Shown here in pieces: positions 47,237 to 55,505 of a DNA stretch of 64,000 nucleotides. The position numbers and the translations under genes were made by a program. Every line of letters begins with the position of its first letter. Position 1 is the stretch's first letter. The notes under the pieces were generated by a model. It saw nothing but the letters and a program-made list of their open reading frames with translations. It was not told the DNA's origin and did not search any database. Source of the DNA: Rhizobium sp. Root1334 (GTDB lineage Bacteria > Pseudomonadota > Alphaproteobacteria > Rhizobiales > Rhizobiaceae); contig NZ_LMEY01000002.1 of NCBI RefSeq assembly GCF_001426665.1, positions 1-64,000 of the forward strand. Direction: 5' to 3'.

Positions 47237-49054
47237 ATGTCACCACAAGAAAACCCGCACCGTACCCATGATTTCATGGGCGGCCTCTCCCGGCGCGAGG
47301 CCGGGGATTTTACTACCGACAAGCGCGTTCTCGCGTTAACCGGAATGGCTCTGGTTGTTGGCACCGGCGGCGCCTTTGCTGCCTGGGTTCTGGTCAGTCT
47401 CATCTCGCTGGTGACAAACCTTACCTGGTTTGGCCGCCTCAGCGTTGCGCCAGCGTCCTTGGCCGAAGCGCATCGCTCGGTCTGGATGGTTCTCATCCCC
47501 GTCATAGGAGGCCTCGTGATCGGGCTGATGGCCCGCTTCGGATCCGAAAAAATCCGCGGTCACGGCATACCGGAGGCGATCGAGGCGATCCTGATCGGGG
47601 GCAGCCGCATGTCGCTTAAGGTCGCTATCCTGAAACCGCTCTCATCGGCGGTCTCGATCGGGACCGGGGGGCCGTTTGGTGCGGAAGGGCCGATCATCAT
47701 GACGGGCGGTGCGATCGGCTCATTGTTTGCGCAGTGCTTCAATCTAAGCTCGGCCGAGCGCAAGACGCTGCTGGTCGCTGGTGCTGCCGCTGGTATGACT
47801 GCGATCTTCGGCTCACCGATCGCGGCGATCATGCTGGCCGTTGAACTGCTGCTCTTCGAGTGGAAACCGCGTAGTTTCATCCCTGTCGCGGTTGCCGCCT
47901 GTGTCTCCGTTTGCTGGCGACCATTCCTGTTTCAGACGGGTCCACTCTTTCCCAAGCAGTTTCATATGGACCTGCCATGGTGGGGCATCTTGCTTTGTGC
48001 GGCGATGGGTATCATCGCGGGCATCCAATCCGGCATCCTGACAACGCTGCTCTACAAGGTTGAAGACCTTTTCGAAGCGCTGCCAATCCATTGGATGTGG
48101 TGCCCTGCGCTCGGCGGGCTGGTCATTGGCCTCGGCGGTCTGATCGAGCCAAGGGCACTTGGCGTCGGTTACGATATTATCGACGGTCTGCTGAACAGCA
48201 GCATCATGCCCACGACGGTTTTGACGATCCTGCTCGTAAAGGCGGCAATCTGGCTGGTTGCACTCTCGTCGGGAACTTCGGGCGGCGTCCTTGCGCCGCT
48301 CCTGATTTTCGGGGGCGCGCTTGGTTGGCTCGTCGGTCTTGTCCTTCCTGGAGATCCCGGCTTCTGGGCACTGCTTGGTATGGCGGCAATGATGGGTGGC
48401 ACCATGCGCGCGCCACTGACGGGAACCTTCTTTGCCGTCGAGTTGACCGGTGATGTGTCGGCCCTGCTGCCGCTTTTGGCAGCGACAGTTGCCGCCTATG
48501 CCGTGACTGTGCTTCTGCTCCGCCGATCGATCCTGACCGAGAAAATCGCCCGCCGCGGCCAGCACATCACCCGCGAATACGGCATCGATCCGTTCGAATT
48601 TGCGCGTGCTCGTGACATCATGATCAAGGAGGTCGATACGCTTCCAACCGATATGACCGTTGATACAGCCACCAGCTTTTTTGTAGCGACGGCAAACGCC
48701 CACCGTATCTATCCCGTCGTGGACAGCAACGGCGTTCTTAAAGGATTGGTCTCGCGCGCGGATGCCTTGCGGTGGCAGCAAGAGAAGGAGTTTTCCGGCC
48801 ATCCCCTTGGAGATCTCGTCTCCGACGCCTCGCTACCAATTGCCCATCCCGACGACACGGTTGGCTATGTTGCCGACCTCATGCTCATCACGGACGCTGG
48901 TCGCATTCCGATCGTGGATCCACAAAGTGGTCAGCTTAAAGGCCTCATCGCGCGCAAAGACCTGCTCCGGCTTCGCCATACTCTTAGAGCAAGCGAGACA
49001 GAACGGCGCCCCTATTTCGGATCGCGCAAGGGCGTGGAGAAAGAGCAGATATGA
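47237..49054 (+). CDS. ClC chloride channel/antiporter with C-terminal CBS pair
   Basis: 605 residues from ATG 47237 (AGGA upstream). Membrane core to about residue 440 with ClC selectivity motifs: GHGIPEA (residues 108-114), GPFGAEGP with gating Glu150, GTSGGVLAP near 342. Residues about 460-590 are two CBS domains (DIMIKEVDTLPTDMTVDTA, LGDLVSDASLPIAHPDDTV). The gating Glu suggests a Cl-/H+ or F-/H+ type antiporter rather than a passive channel; the CBS pair would sense nucleotides. Divergent MarR probably regulates it. Confidence 0.93.
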   Translation: MSPQENPHRTHDFMGGLSRREAGDFTTDKRVLALTGMALVVGTGGAFAAWVLVSLISLVTNLTWFGRLSVAPASLAEAHRSVWMVLIPVIGGLVIGLMARFGSEKIRGHGIPEAIEAILIGGSRMSLKVAILKPLSSAVSIGTGGPFGAEGPIIMTGGAIGSLFAQCFNLSSAERKTLLVAGAAAGMTAIFGSPIAAIMLAVELLLFEWKPRSFIPVAVAACVSVCWRPFLFQTGPLFPKQFHMDLPWWGILLCAAMGIIAGIQSGILTTLLYKVEDLFEALPIHWMWCPALGGLVIGLGGLIEPRALGVGYDIIDGLLNSSIMPTTVLTILLVKAAIWLVALSSGTSGGVLAPLLIFGGALGWLVGLVLPGDPGFWALLGMAAMMGGTMRAPLTGTFFAVELTGDVSALLPLLAATVAAYAVTVLLLRRSILTEKIARRGQHITREYGIDPFEFARARDIMIKEVDTLPTDMTVDTATSFFVATANAHRIYPVVDSNGVLKGLVSRADALRWQQEKEFSGHPLGDLVSDASLPIAHPDDTVGYVADLMLITDAGRIPIVDPQSGQLKGLIARKDLLRLRHTLRASETERRPYFGSRKGVEKEQI

Positions 49055-49257
49055 ATTTGAAGCAACGGCGAATGCTTGTGTAGACTGGCCCACCATTCAC
49101 GTGGTGATGGCAGCACAGGCATTCGGCTTGAGGCAGATGCTTGGACAATGTATCCTAAGGATCATGGGAGTTTCATTTCATCCGTATCAGTCGTCGATTT
49201 CAGAAAGCATCTACAATACTGGTCTGGGTTGCATCTTAAACGTTATTGGAGGTGACC

Positions 49258-49566
49258 ATGTTGGGTGTTCGCGACCGTGATACCGTCAGCGCAGCGGTGC
49301 ACCGAACGCTGTATCTTCACTTCAATGGGCGGCCCGAGGAGATATTTGATGTGAAAAGGATCAGGGCACTGATTGCTGACGATACGGTTGCAACAACCGG
49401 CGATCTTGCACTGGAGGCGGACATCTCTGCCCTTATTCTCGAAACGATCGAGGATCATATTGCCTTTTTATGGAGAAATGGAGCGTCTCACACGTTTCAC
49501 CGCGTGAGTGCGCCGGGCGCACCCCCGGCATGGAGCGCAAGCGAGGGATCAATTCGACATGGCTGA
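49258..49566 (+). CDS. Small hypothetical protein
   Basis: 102 residues from ATG 49258, with a strong TTGGAGGTGA ribosome site, which argues for a real gene. Largely helical and acidic, with a conserved-looking HRTLYLHFNGRPEEIF segment near residue 16 and LILETIEDHIAFLW near 58. I recognise no family. The tail after about residue 80 is Pro/Ala-rich. The next bases run to the IS3 element, so the gene may be recently truncated or followed by lost DNA. Confidence 0.6.
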   Translation: MLGVRDRDTVSAAVHRTLYLHFNGRPEEIFDVKRIRALIADDTVATTGDLALEADISALILETIEDHIAFLWRNGASHTFHRVSAPGAPPAWSASEGSIRHG

Positions 49567-49809
49567 GCGGCAGGATCGTCGACGTCATTGCCAACTGACC
49601 AAAGAACTGGCGACTGTCGGGCAGGAGGGCTTCTCCATTCGCGCTGACCTTTAAAAGATCGCTAGCTTCGGGTTAGTGTCGGGTCGTCGAGTGCCGGATT
49701 ATAGAAAAGCGAAAGCGTCAGGCTTCGTGCTATGCGATCCGCAGTTTCAGAGGTGGCTCGGTTCGTCTGGACAGTTCACGGCGTTTCGCTAAGTGGATTT
49801 CCGCCTCGA

Positions 49810-50270
49810 TTATGCCGCCACCATCATTGGTGCCAGCGCATTGAAGTAGGCCTGATCCGGCGTCTGCCGGTCAAGGGATGAATGTGGGCGTCGGCTATTG
49901 TAGAAGGTCAGATGGCGGCCAATCCCAGCGCGGGCCTCGGACACTGTTTTATAGGCGTGGAGGTAGACTTCCTCGTATTTGATCGAACGCCAGAGCCGCT
50001 CGACGAAGACATTATCCCGCCATGCGCCCTTGCCATCCATCGAGATGGCGATCTCCGCCTTCTTCAGCACAGCGGTGAAGTCGATGGAGGTGAACTGCGA
50101 GCCTTGGTCGGTGTTGAATATGTCGGGTCTGCCATAACGGGCCAGCGCTTCCTCGACTGCTTCGATGCAGAAGGCTGCCTCCATCGTGATCGACAGTCGC
50201 CACGACAGAACCCTCCGACTGAACCAGTCCACAACGGCGCAGAGATAGACAAATCCGCGAGCCATCGGAA
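49810..50270 (-). pseudogene. IS3 transposase OrfB, 3' exon
   Basis: C-terminal 153 residues of the DDE transposase, starting in codon 124. Contains the second Asp (FNTDQGSQFTS) and the catalytic Glu (VFVERLWRSIKYEEVYL), ending RRPHSSLDRQTPDQAYF. It joins in frame to the exon at 52525-52894 once the intron is removed: 370 plus 461 bases give 277 codons. The gene is therefore functional only if the intron splices. Confidence 0.9.
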
Positions 50271-50305
50271 GTGGAGTAAGAAGCGCAGATGCGCTTCTCC
50301 TCCCC

Positions 50306-50339
50306 GAACCGTACGTGCACCTTTCAGCGCATACGGCTC
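50306..50339 (-). ncRNA. Group II intron domain V
   Basis: 34-nt hairpin starting GAGCCGTATGCG, GAAA tetraloop, ending ACGTACGGTTC. It has the catalytic AGC triad and the two-base bulge region of domain V. Both arms pair throughout. Confidence 0.93.
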
Positions 50340-50344
50340 TCTGT

Positions 50345-51874
50345 TCAAGCTTGGCCCATGGCCATAGCAACGTCATGGTAGTGCGACGTGACGGTACTGC
50401 GGTCTTCAATCCGGAAGATGTATGGGTTTTCCTCCGGATTGCGCCACCGGAATTGCGCCTTGGGGCTTGAGACAAGCCGTTTTAGCGCTTTTCCGACAGG
50501 GTCACCGCGTTCACTGCGACCATACACGAGCCAGGTTTTTGCCTCGCCCGGTTCCGGGACGCGGCACCATTTCCGCATCAAAGGTTTGATGCGGGATTGA
50601 TACTTTTGTCCCAGCCAATGCGCCATTTTCCAGAACACCACATGATCGATGCGCCGGAAGACGTACGCCGTGAAGTCGGTGAACTTGTAGAACGCCGCCC
50701 ATCCCACCAGTTGGCGGTTCAGGCCTGCGATCATGTCGACCGTACTGACACTATGATTGCCGGAAAGGGTTTTGGTCAGTTTGTGGACAAACCCCTTTGC
50801 CTTTTCCTTGGGTATCGTCGTGACGATGGACATCCGCCCATGCGCTCCTCGCTTGCGAATGATCCGGTGTCCCAGAAAGACGAAGCCGTCATTGACGTGG
50901 GTGACATGGGTCTTTTCCATGTTCAGCGTCAACTTCAACTCACCTTCCAGAAACGCCCGGCATTCCTCACGGATTTCCTCTGCCTGAGCTCTGGTTCCTT
51001 TTACGATCACGACAAAGTCGTCAGCGTATCGGCAATAGGCAACAGCCGGTTTCCATTGCCGGTTCTCGCGAACCGTGATGGGGCGGCCCTGCTTGATGCC
51101 GAAGTTCCATGCCCATCGGTCCTTGCGGGCCTTGTCGCTCAAATATTTCGCCTCCAGCCACATATCAAACTCGTGGAGCATGATGTTGGACAGGAGCGGT
51201 GACAGAACGCCACCTTGCGGAACACCCTCGCTGGAGGCTGTAAACAGGCCACGGTCGATGTGGCCTGCTTTCAAGAACCGATAGAGAAGATCGACGAACC
51301 GTCCGTCCTGCACCCTTCGCCGCACGCATTTCAGAAGCAGCCGGTGATGGACCGTGTCGAAGTAGCTGGCCAGATCACCTTCGATGATCCAGCGGCCCCT
51401 CGTCGTGTCGGCCCCATCCTGAAGCTGTATCCTTACGGTGCGGACGGCATGATGCACGCTACGTTCCGGCCGGAAGCCATAGGATAAACGATGGAAATCG
51501 CTCTCCCAGATTGGCTCCATGGCCATCAGCATGGCGCGTTGGACAATGCGATCCGTCAGGGTCGGAATACCCAGTGGTCTTAGCTTGCCGTTGGGTTTCG
51601 GGATATAGATGCGCTTAACCGGCTGGGGGCGATAGGTCTCCTCCAGCAGGCTCGTCCGCAGGTCGTCCAGATGCTGATCCAGTTTGACCTGCAGTCGTTG
51701 CTTGTCCATTCCGTCGATGCCCGGTGTTCGTGCGCCACTCGACGCCAGAACGATCCGAGCTGCCTCGGCAAGCCATTCCCGATTGGCAATCAGCCGAAGA
51801 AGACGATCAAACCGTCGGTTTGGATCGCTCTCGGCCCATGTTGCGAGCTTGTGCTGCATTTCGCTGATTATCAA
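50345..51874 (-). CDS. ltrA: Group II intron reverse transcriptase/maturase
   Basis: 509 residues. RT palm motifs: IPKPNGKLRPLGIPTLTDR near 90, GDLASYFDTVHH near 165, VPQGGVLSPLLSNIML near 218, and the YADD active site (CRYADDFVVIV near 285). The maturase (X) domain follows with LNRQLVGWAAFYKF near 395. The C-terminus lacks an HNH endonuclease, so mobility would rely on replication-coupled priming, as in bacterial D/E-type introns. No frameshift is seen, so the protein looks functional. Confidence 0.95.
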   Translation of the reverse strand: MIISEMQHKLATWAESDPNRRFDRLLRLIANREWLAEAARIVLASSGARTPGIDGMDKQRLQVKLDQHLDDLRTSLLEETYRPQPVKRIYIPKPNGKLRPLGIPTLTDRIVQRAMLMAMEPIWESDFHRLSYGFRPERSVHHAVRTVRIQLQDGADTTRGRWIIEGDLASYFDTVHHRLLLKCVRRRVQDGRFVDLLYRFLKAGHIDRGLFTASSEGVPQGGVLSPLLSNIMLHEFDMWLEAKYLSDKARKDRWAWNFGIKQGRPITVRENRQWKPAVAYCRYADDFVVIVKGTRAQAEEIREECRAFLEGELKLTLNMEKTHVTHVNDGFVFLGHRIIRKRGAHGRMSIVTTIPKEKAKGFVHKLTKTLSGNHSVSTVDMIAGLNRQLVGWAAFYKFTDFTAYVFRRIDHVVFWKMAHWLGQKYQSRIKPLMRKWCRVPEPGEAKTWLVYGRSERGDPVGKALKRLVSSPKAQFRWRNPEENPYIFRIEDRSTVTSHYHDVAMAMGQA

Positions 51875-52524
51875 AGGTCTTCACCTCTCTTGGTCAGATA
51901 GTTTGCACTTCAAGCAATTTGAACTGTTCCCCTTCGCCATGTGGCAGGCTTTCCCTGCCGCGGACTACTACGAGAACTCCGCCAACATGATGGACATCAG
52001 GGTCAACTCCCTTGCGACGCAATACTTCGTTGTCATTCCATCATGCCTTCCCTCGTTCATATGCTGGACGTCAGCGTATTGGTGAGGCTGCCGGTCGCAG
52101 TCTTTTCCCTTGCGTTCCGCAAGTCGATGCCGATGTCATGGTCTGGCTGCATTCTCCCCATGACCCACCGCGAGCATCCTTACATCTGTGCTCGCGTGCA
52201 GATGCACGCCGTCGTACGTGTCTGGCGACATCATCAGCATTCCGCCTGTTAAGCCGTGTAGGCGAAGGCGACCTTTCAGCCCTCAGATGCGAGTTAACCG
52301 GTTCGTGTTCCTCAACCTTCCAATACTATAGCCTCGGGAACCATCTTGGCGTAACGACTTCGCCTCAATCCCCTTTACCTGCGGGCTACGTCACCCTGCC
52401 AGTTGACGGCAGGTCACCGCCGCTTGGGCTCATGTCCCCTCGCAGCAGGGGACAGGCAAATCTCGAGACCCTCCTTTCTCTTTGCATTCCAGTCATATGC
52501 CTCCCCGATTGGGGCGAGGCGCAC

Positions 52525-52894
52525 CATAGGTCAGGTCCATCGCCCAGACTTGGTTGGGCCTTGTGACCGCCAGTTTGCGTAGGAGATAAGGGTAAATCTT
52601 GTGCCCAGGTGCCGGTTTCGAAGTGTTCGGGCGACGGTAGATCGCCTCGATGCCCATCTTCTTCATCAGCGTGGCGACGTGCAGCCGCCCAGTCTCCAGC
52701 CCTTCTCCCCTCAAGAGCCCTTGCAACATCCGACTTCCGGCAAATGGGTAGTCGAGATGCAACTCGTCGATCCGGCGCATCAGAGCCAGATCGCCGTCAG
52801 ACACCGGACGCGGCGAATAATAGACACTGCCACGGCTGAAGCCGAGAAGCTTCGCCTGGCGCACGACGGATAGCTTATGCTCGCGGTCGATCAT
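52525..52894 (-). pseudogene. IS3 transposase OrfB, 5' exon
   Basis: 123 codons plus one base. ATG 52894 overlaps the orfA stop region. Contains the HTH_21-like N-terminus (VRQAKLLGFSRGSVYYSPRP) and the first catalytic Asp in NQVWAMDLTY. The reading frame continues after removal of the intron. Confidence 0.9.
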
Positions 52895-53202
52895 TTCTTT
52901 CCGCTCAGCAATCCCGCCTTGCCGAGCGCTCCGGCTAAAAAATCATTCTCCAGCGTCAGCTCCCCGATCTTGGCGTGCAGCGTTTTGATATCGACGGTTG
53001 GACCCGCCGGTTCCGCCTTCGCTTCATCGCCGAAAACGCCTGTCGCCCCCTCAAGGAGCTGGTCTTTCCACTGCTTGATCTGGTTGGCGTGCACGTCAAA
53101 CTGCTGGGACAGTTCCACCAGCGTCTGCTCGCCTCGAATGGCGGCAAGCGCCACTTTTGCCTTGAAAGCCGGGCTATGGTTCCGGCGCGGTCGTCTCGTC
53201 AT
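52891..53202 (-). CDS. IS3-family transposase OrfA
   Basis: 103 residues from ATG 53202. HTH protein binding IS ends: RRNHSPAFKAKVALAAIRGEQ near 7, LVELSQQFDVHANQIKQWKDQ near 30-50, and a leucine-zipper-like DIKTLHAKIGELTLENDFL near 72-90 used for dimerising with OrfB. It overlaps orfB by 4 bases, consistent with -1 frameshifting or translational coupling. Confidence 0.92.
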   Translation of the reverse strand: MTRRPRRNHSPAFKAKVALAAIRGEQTLVELSQQFDVHANQIKQWKDQLLEGATGVFGDEAKAEPAGPTVDIKTLHAKIGELTLENDFLAGALGKAGLLSGKK

Positions 53203-53274
53203 GGTATCTCCTGTTCCTGGCATCTAAGCCGAAGTCAGGCAGAAATTCCACTTATCCTTGCTGTGCAGATTTTC

Positions 53275-53429
53275 CGAGCCAGCTCTGGGTGCTCACCGGA
53301 TAACTCAGCCTGCGAGGGCTTCTTTGGACGGCTAAAAAACGAGATGTACTACCATCGCGACTGGATCAATACGACGCTTGACGACTTAGCCCCGCGGAAT
53401 ACCGCCGGAACCTCGGAATTGCAGCGTAA
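53275..53429 (+). pseudogene. Remnant of a different IS3-family transposase (C-terminus)
   Basis: On the plus strand, SGCSPDNSACEGFFGRLKNE and MYYHRDWINTT are the DDE catalytic-Glu region of an IS3 OrfB. After a frameshift, SPAEYRRNLGIAA and a stop at 53427-53429 form the normal end of such a protein, so a short deletion or shift lies near 53390. The other IS3 element lies directly to its left, probably having landed in it. Confidence 0.82.
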
Positions 53430-53462
53430 GCAGTCCAAGAATTCGTCCGCACCTCCAGGGGG

Positions 53463-53615
53463 TCAGTTTCTCATTTCGCCCGACACCGGCAGGCGAGGGG
53501 AGACGTCCGCTGATGCCTCCGGCGCGAAAACATCACCGCTAGACGCCGTGCTGAGAGACGGCGCGGAGATCTCGTCGACGTGAATTTCGCTGTTTTCCTC
53601 GATGATTTGCGCCAT
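53463..53615 (-). CDS. Short ORF behind a palindromic promoter, possibly truncated gene
   Basis: 50 residues from ATG 53615, rich in Glu, Ser and Pro (MAQIIEENSEIHVDEISAPS). I do not recognise it. It starts immediately after a nested palindrome, and a TTGCAT-N17-ATTATA promoter places transcription start almost at the ATG (leaderless). Its 3' end lies next to the IS3 remnant, so it is probably the N-terminus of a gene cut by that element. Confidence 0.4.
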   Translation of the reverse strand: MAQIIEENSEIHVDEISAPSLSTASSGDVFAPEASADVSPRLPVSGEMRN

Positions 53616-53672
53616 TTCTCTATAATGAACATAAAGTCCGATAATGCAACATTATCGGTCGTTATAGAGAAA
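53615..53672. promoter_or_regulatory. Nested palindrome, multi-half-site operator candidate
   Basis: Outer arms TTTCTCTATAA (53615-53625) and TTATAGAGAAA (53662-53672); inside them a perfect 9-bp hairpin CCGATAATG-CAA-CATTATCGG (53638-53658). The motif ATAAtG/ATAAcG occurs at all four half-sites, as if two dimers bind side by side. Confidence 0.6.
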
Positions 53673-53726
53673 AGACGGGCAGTGCGGTTATCTCCTAACG
53701 ACGGATTTAAACCGCACCGCACAAAA

Positions 53727-54149
53727 TCAGCCCAGCCACGGGTCAACGATAATCGCGCCGGTCCTCTCGAAGTCCTTGACGTTGCGGGTGACCACCGTCA
53801 GCCCATGAACGAGGGCCGTTGCCGCGATCAAAGCATCGACTTCATTGCGCCGATCGGGAATGTGCAGATGGGCGCAGCGCGTCGCGACCACCTCGTCGAC
53901 GGCAATGATGCGTCCGGCAAATTCAGGCCGGACGTGGCTGTCGAGCCAGGTCCGCAACCGCGCGCCTTGCCGGGCATCGCGCCGCTGTACGCCAAGGATC
54001 CCACGCTCAAGCTCGAGGATGGTGATTGCCGAGAGGAAAAAGGAGGTCGCATCTTCCCGACTGACCCAGGCGACGACATTGGCGTCGGCCTTACCGTCAC
54101 CAATCTTGCGCAGTTCTGAGACAACATTGGTGTCGAGCAGATAGGTCAA
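53727..54149 (-). CDS. vapC: PIN-domain ribonuclease toxin (VapC/FitB type)
   Basis: 140 residues; start overlaps the antitoxin stop. PIN nuclease that cleaves RNA when free of antitoxin. Metal-binding acidic residues: Asp6 in LLDTNVVSEL, Glu in TILELERGI near 45, Asp in RRNEVDALIAATA near 105 and the TRNVKDFE motif near 122. Length is typical. Operon with the Phd-type gene just upstream. Confidence 0.94.
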   Translation of the reverse strand: MTYLLDTNVVSELRKIGDGKADANVVAWVSREDATSFFLSAITILELERGILGVQRRDARQGARLRTWLDSHVRPEFAGRIIAVDEVVATRCAHLHIPDRRNEVDALIAATALVHGLTVVTRNVKDFERTGAIIVDPWLG

Positions 54150-54394
54150 GAAAGATCCACCGGGCGCGAAACAATCTCGACTCGCTCGGGCGAGAAATCG
54201 ATGTCGGAAAGCCCGGACATGGACAGAGCCTCGATCAGGTTGCGGCGCTTACCGGACAGACGGTTGAAGTCGTCATAGGTCATCAGCACGTGCGAAGGCT
54301 TGCCCCGATCCGTTATAATCACCGGACCACTTTGCGCGGCTTTCTTGGCGCTGCTGACATCGTGATTGAGTTCACGGCTCGTGAGGGTGGACAT
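54146..54394 (-). CDS. vapB: Antitoxin, Phd/YefM family
   Basis: 82 residues from ATG 54394; a GTG three codons earlier is possible. Phd/YefM fold: TSRELNHDVSSAKKAAQSGPVIITDRGKPSHVLMTYDDF, DNA-binding N-terminus followed by a disordered C-tail (LSDIDFSPERVEIVSRPVD) that wraps the toxin. The stop overlaps vapC by four bases. Auto-repression through the palindrome at 54409-54426 is likely. Confidence 0.92.
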   Translation of the reverse strand: MSTLTSRELNHDVSSAKKAAQSGPVIITDRGKPSHVLMTYDDFNRLSGKRRNLIEALSMSGLSDIDFSPERVEIVSRPVDLS

Positions 54395-54408
54395 GGCTCG
54401 CACTCCGA

Positions 54409-54426
54409 TGTAGGTATGTACCTACA
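54409..54426 (-). promoter_or_regulatory. Palindromic operator of the toxin-antitoxin operon
   Basis: TGTAGGTATGTACCTACA: two 8-base arms around a 2-base centre, 15 bp upstream of the antitoxin start and overlapping its promoter. Standard size for a Phd dimer. Confidence 0.8.
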
Positions 54427-54527
54427 TATAGCATGGATCGCCGCCGATACAAGGCTAGGCGTTAAAGGATGAGGACGCGCCACGGGAATGGAGCGGCGCA
54501 CCGCTCCATTTCAAGTCATACCGGTCG

Positions 54528-55505
54528 TTACGCCGCTTCCCAGACCTGGTTCAATATCTTGGCAGCCAAGGCCGCCCTGTCCTGCGGCAGAAAGCGGCCA
54601 TAGTGCTGCTGCACCACATCCGGGGTGTCCTGGATCGCATCGCTCGCCTGCTCATAAGACCCGGTCTGCTTGAGAATATGGGTTGCCAGGATGTCCCGGA
54701 GGTTATGAGGGCCATGCGGCAGCAGGCCCTTGATGGCACCACGGCCGGTATAGGGGTTGTAGAATCCATACCGCTGGATCACGGATCGCCAGGCCTCATA
54801 AAACTTGGTCGAGTCATAGGCCGCGTCCAAACTGGTCGTCTTCACTGTCTTGACGAACAGCGTGCCGGGATCCTTTGCCGAACCAAGCAAAACACCGCGA
54901 TGGCGATCGATATAGGCGTCGAGATATTTATAGAGATCAAGAAGGTCCGGCAGGATGAGCCGGAACGGTTTCTGTCCAAAGAAGGACGAGCCCGCATTTT
55001 TGAAGGCTGCCGACGGGATGAGCACCTCCCAGTCACCTTCCCGATCGCTCCAGCGCGGTTCACCGCATTTCAAATCTTCCAGCCGCCGCTCGGACGTCGG
55101 GAAATGGCCGCGCGGGCAGACACGAAGCTGGCGAAGGTTCTTCTGCCGAAGTCCCAGATGCAGACCGAGGCGAAGCATCAGGAAGGAGCGGACGGCTTCG
55201 GCGGCCGGTCGGGGGTAGCGATCTTCATCCGGCATGCGCTTCAAGATCTCGTCGGCGATCTTGCGGTATTCCGCCAGCGGCTTGTCCGCCTCCGGAATGC
55301 ACATGATCGGCTCGAACGGATCACGATGCACGCGCATCACCCGCTGCACCTCCTTGGATCTGTTGCCTGCGTGCCGATGAAACGCATCGCAGGCGCCGTG
55401 CCAGTCGCGCGCAGCAAATTCGATTTCTTCGGGCGCTATCGGCCCGTCGATCGGCCTGACGTTGTTCAGCAGCTCGGGATGCTGGCGGATCCAACCGACC
55501 TCTGA
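54528..55505 (-). pseudogene. Tyrosine recombinase, 5'-truncated by IS91 DNA
   Basis: About 326 codons remain open. C-terminal catalytic region is complete: Arg in LGLRQKNLRQLR, the HNLRDILATHI His-x-x-Arg box near the end, and the nucleophile Tyr in DVVQQHYGRFL. Upstream coding continues in frame (GWIRQHPELLNNVRPIDG) to about 55505, where plus-strand IS91 transposase sequence begins, so the N-terminus is missing. An internal GTG at 55349 could give a shorter protein. Confidence 0.8.

Larger units (their letters stand above)
50271..52524 (-). mobile_element. Group II intron (2254 nt) with encoded reverse transcriptase
   Basis: Minus strand. 5' end GTGCGCC matches the GUGYG consensus; 3' end finishes CTCCAC (AY). 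Domain V (34 nt) is at 50306-50339 and a domain VI stem with a bulged A follows at 50271-50305. The reverse transcriptase lies in domain IV and its stop is only 5 nt before domain V. About 650 nt of ribozyme precede the protein. Insertion is between codon 123 (TAT) and the rest of a Val codon in the transposase; excision restores TAT-GTT-CCG-ATG, giving LTYVPMARG. Confidence 0.93.
49790..53254 (-). mobile_element. IS3-family insertion sequence interrupted by a group II intron
   Basis: Ends carry imperfect inverted repeats: left TAAGTGGATTTCCGCCT (from 49790) and right, reverse-complemented, TAAGTGGAATTTCTGCCT (to 53254), differing by one inserted base and one substitution. Inside are orfA and orfB on the minus strand, orfB being split by the intron at 50271-52524. 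Without the intron the element would be about 1.2 kb, normal for IS3. No clear target duplication was seen, so the exact outer edges are uncertain by a few bases. Confidence 0.85.

Noticed and set aside
49559..49654. 31-codon ORF overlapping the end of the small unknown gene
   Set aside because: ATG at 49559 has no ribosome site and no family, and the frame is too short to judge.
52012..52566. 184-codon plus-strand frame within the group II intron
   Set aside because: It covers structured ribozyme DNA (domain I) and the IS3 exon in antisense; not a protein.
53471..53746. 91-codon minus-strand frame overlapping the nested palindrome
   Set aside because: Conflicts with the better placed ORF at 53463-53615, which starts right after the promoter; no ribosome site.
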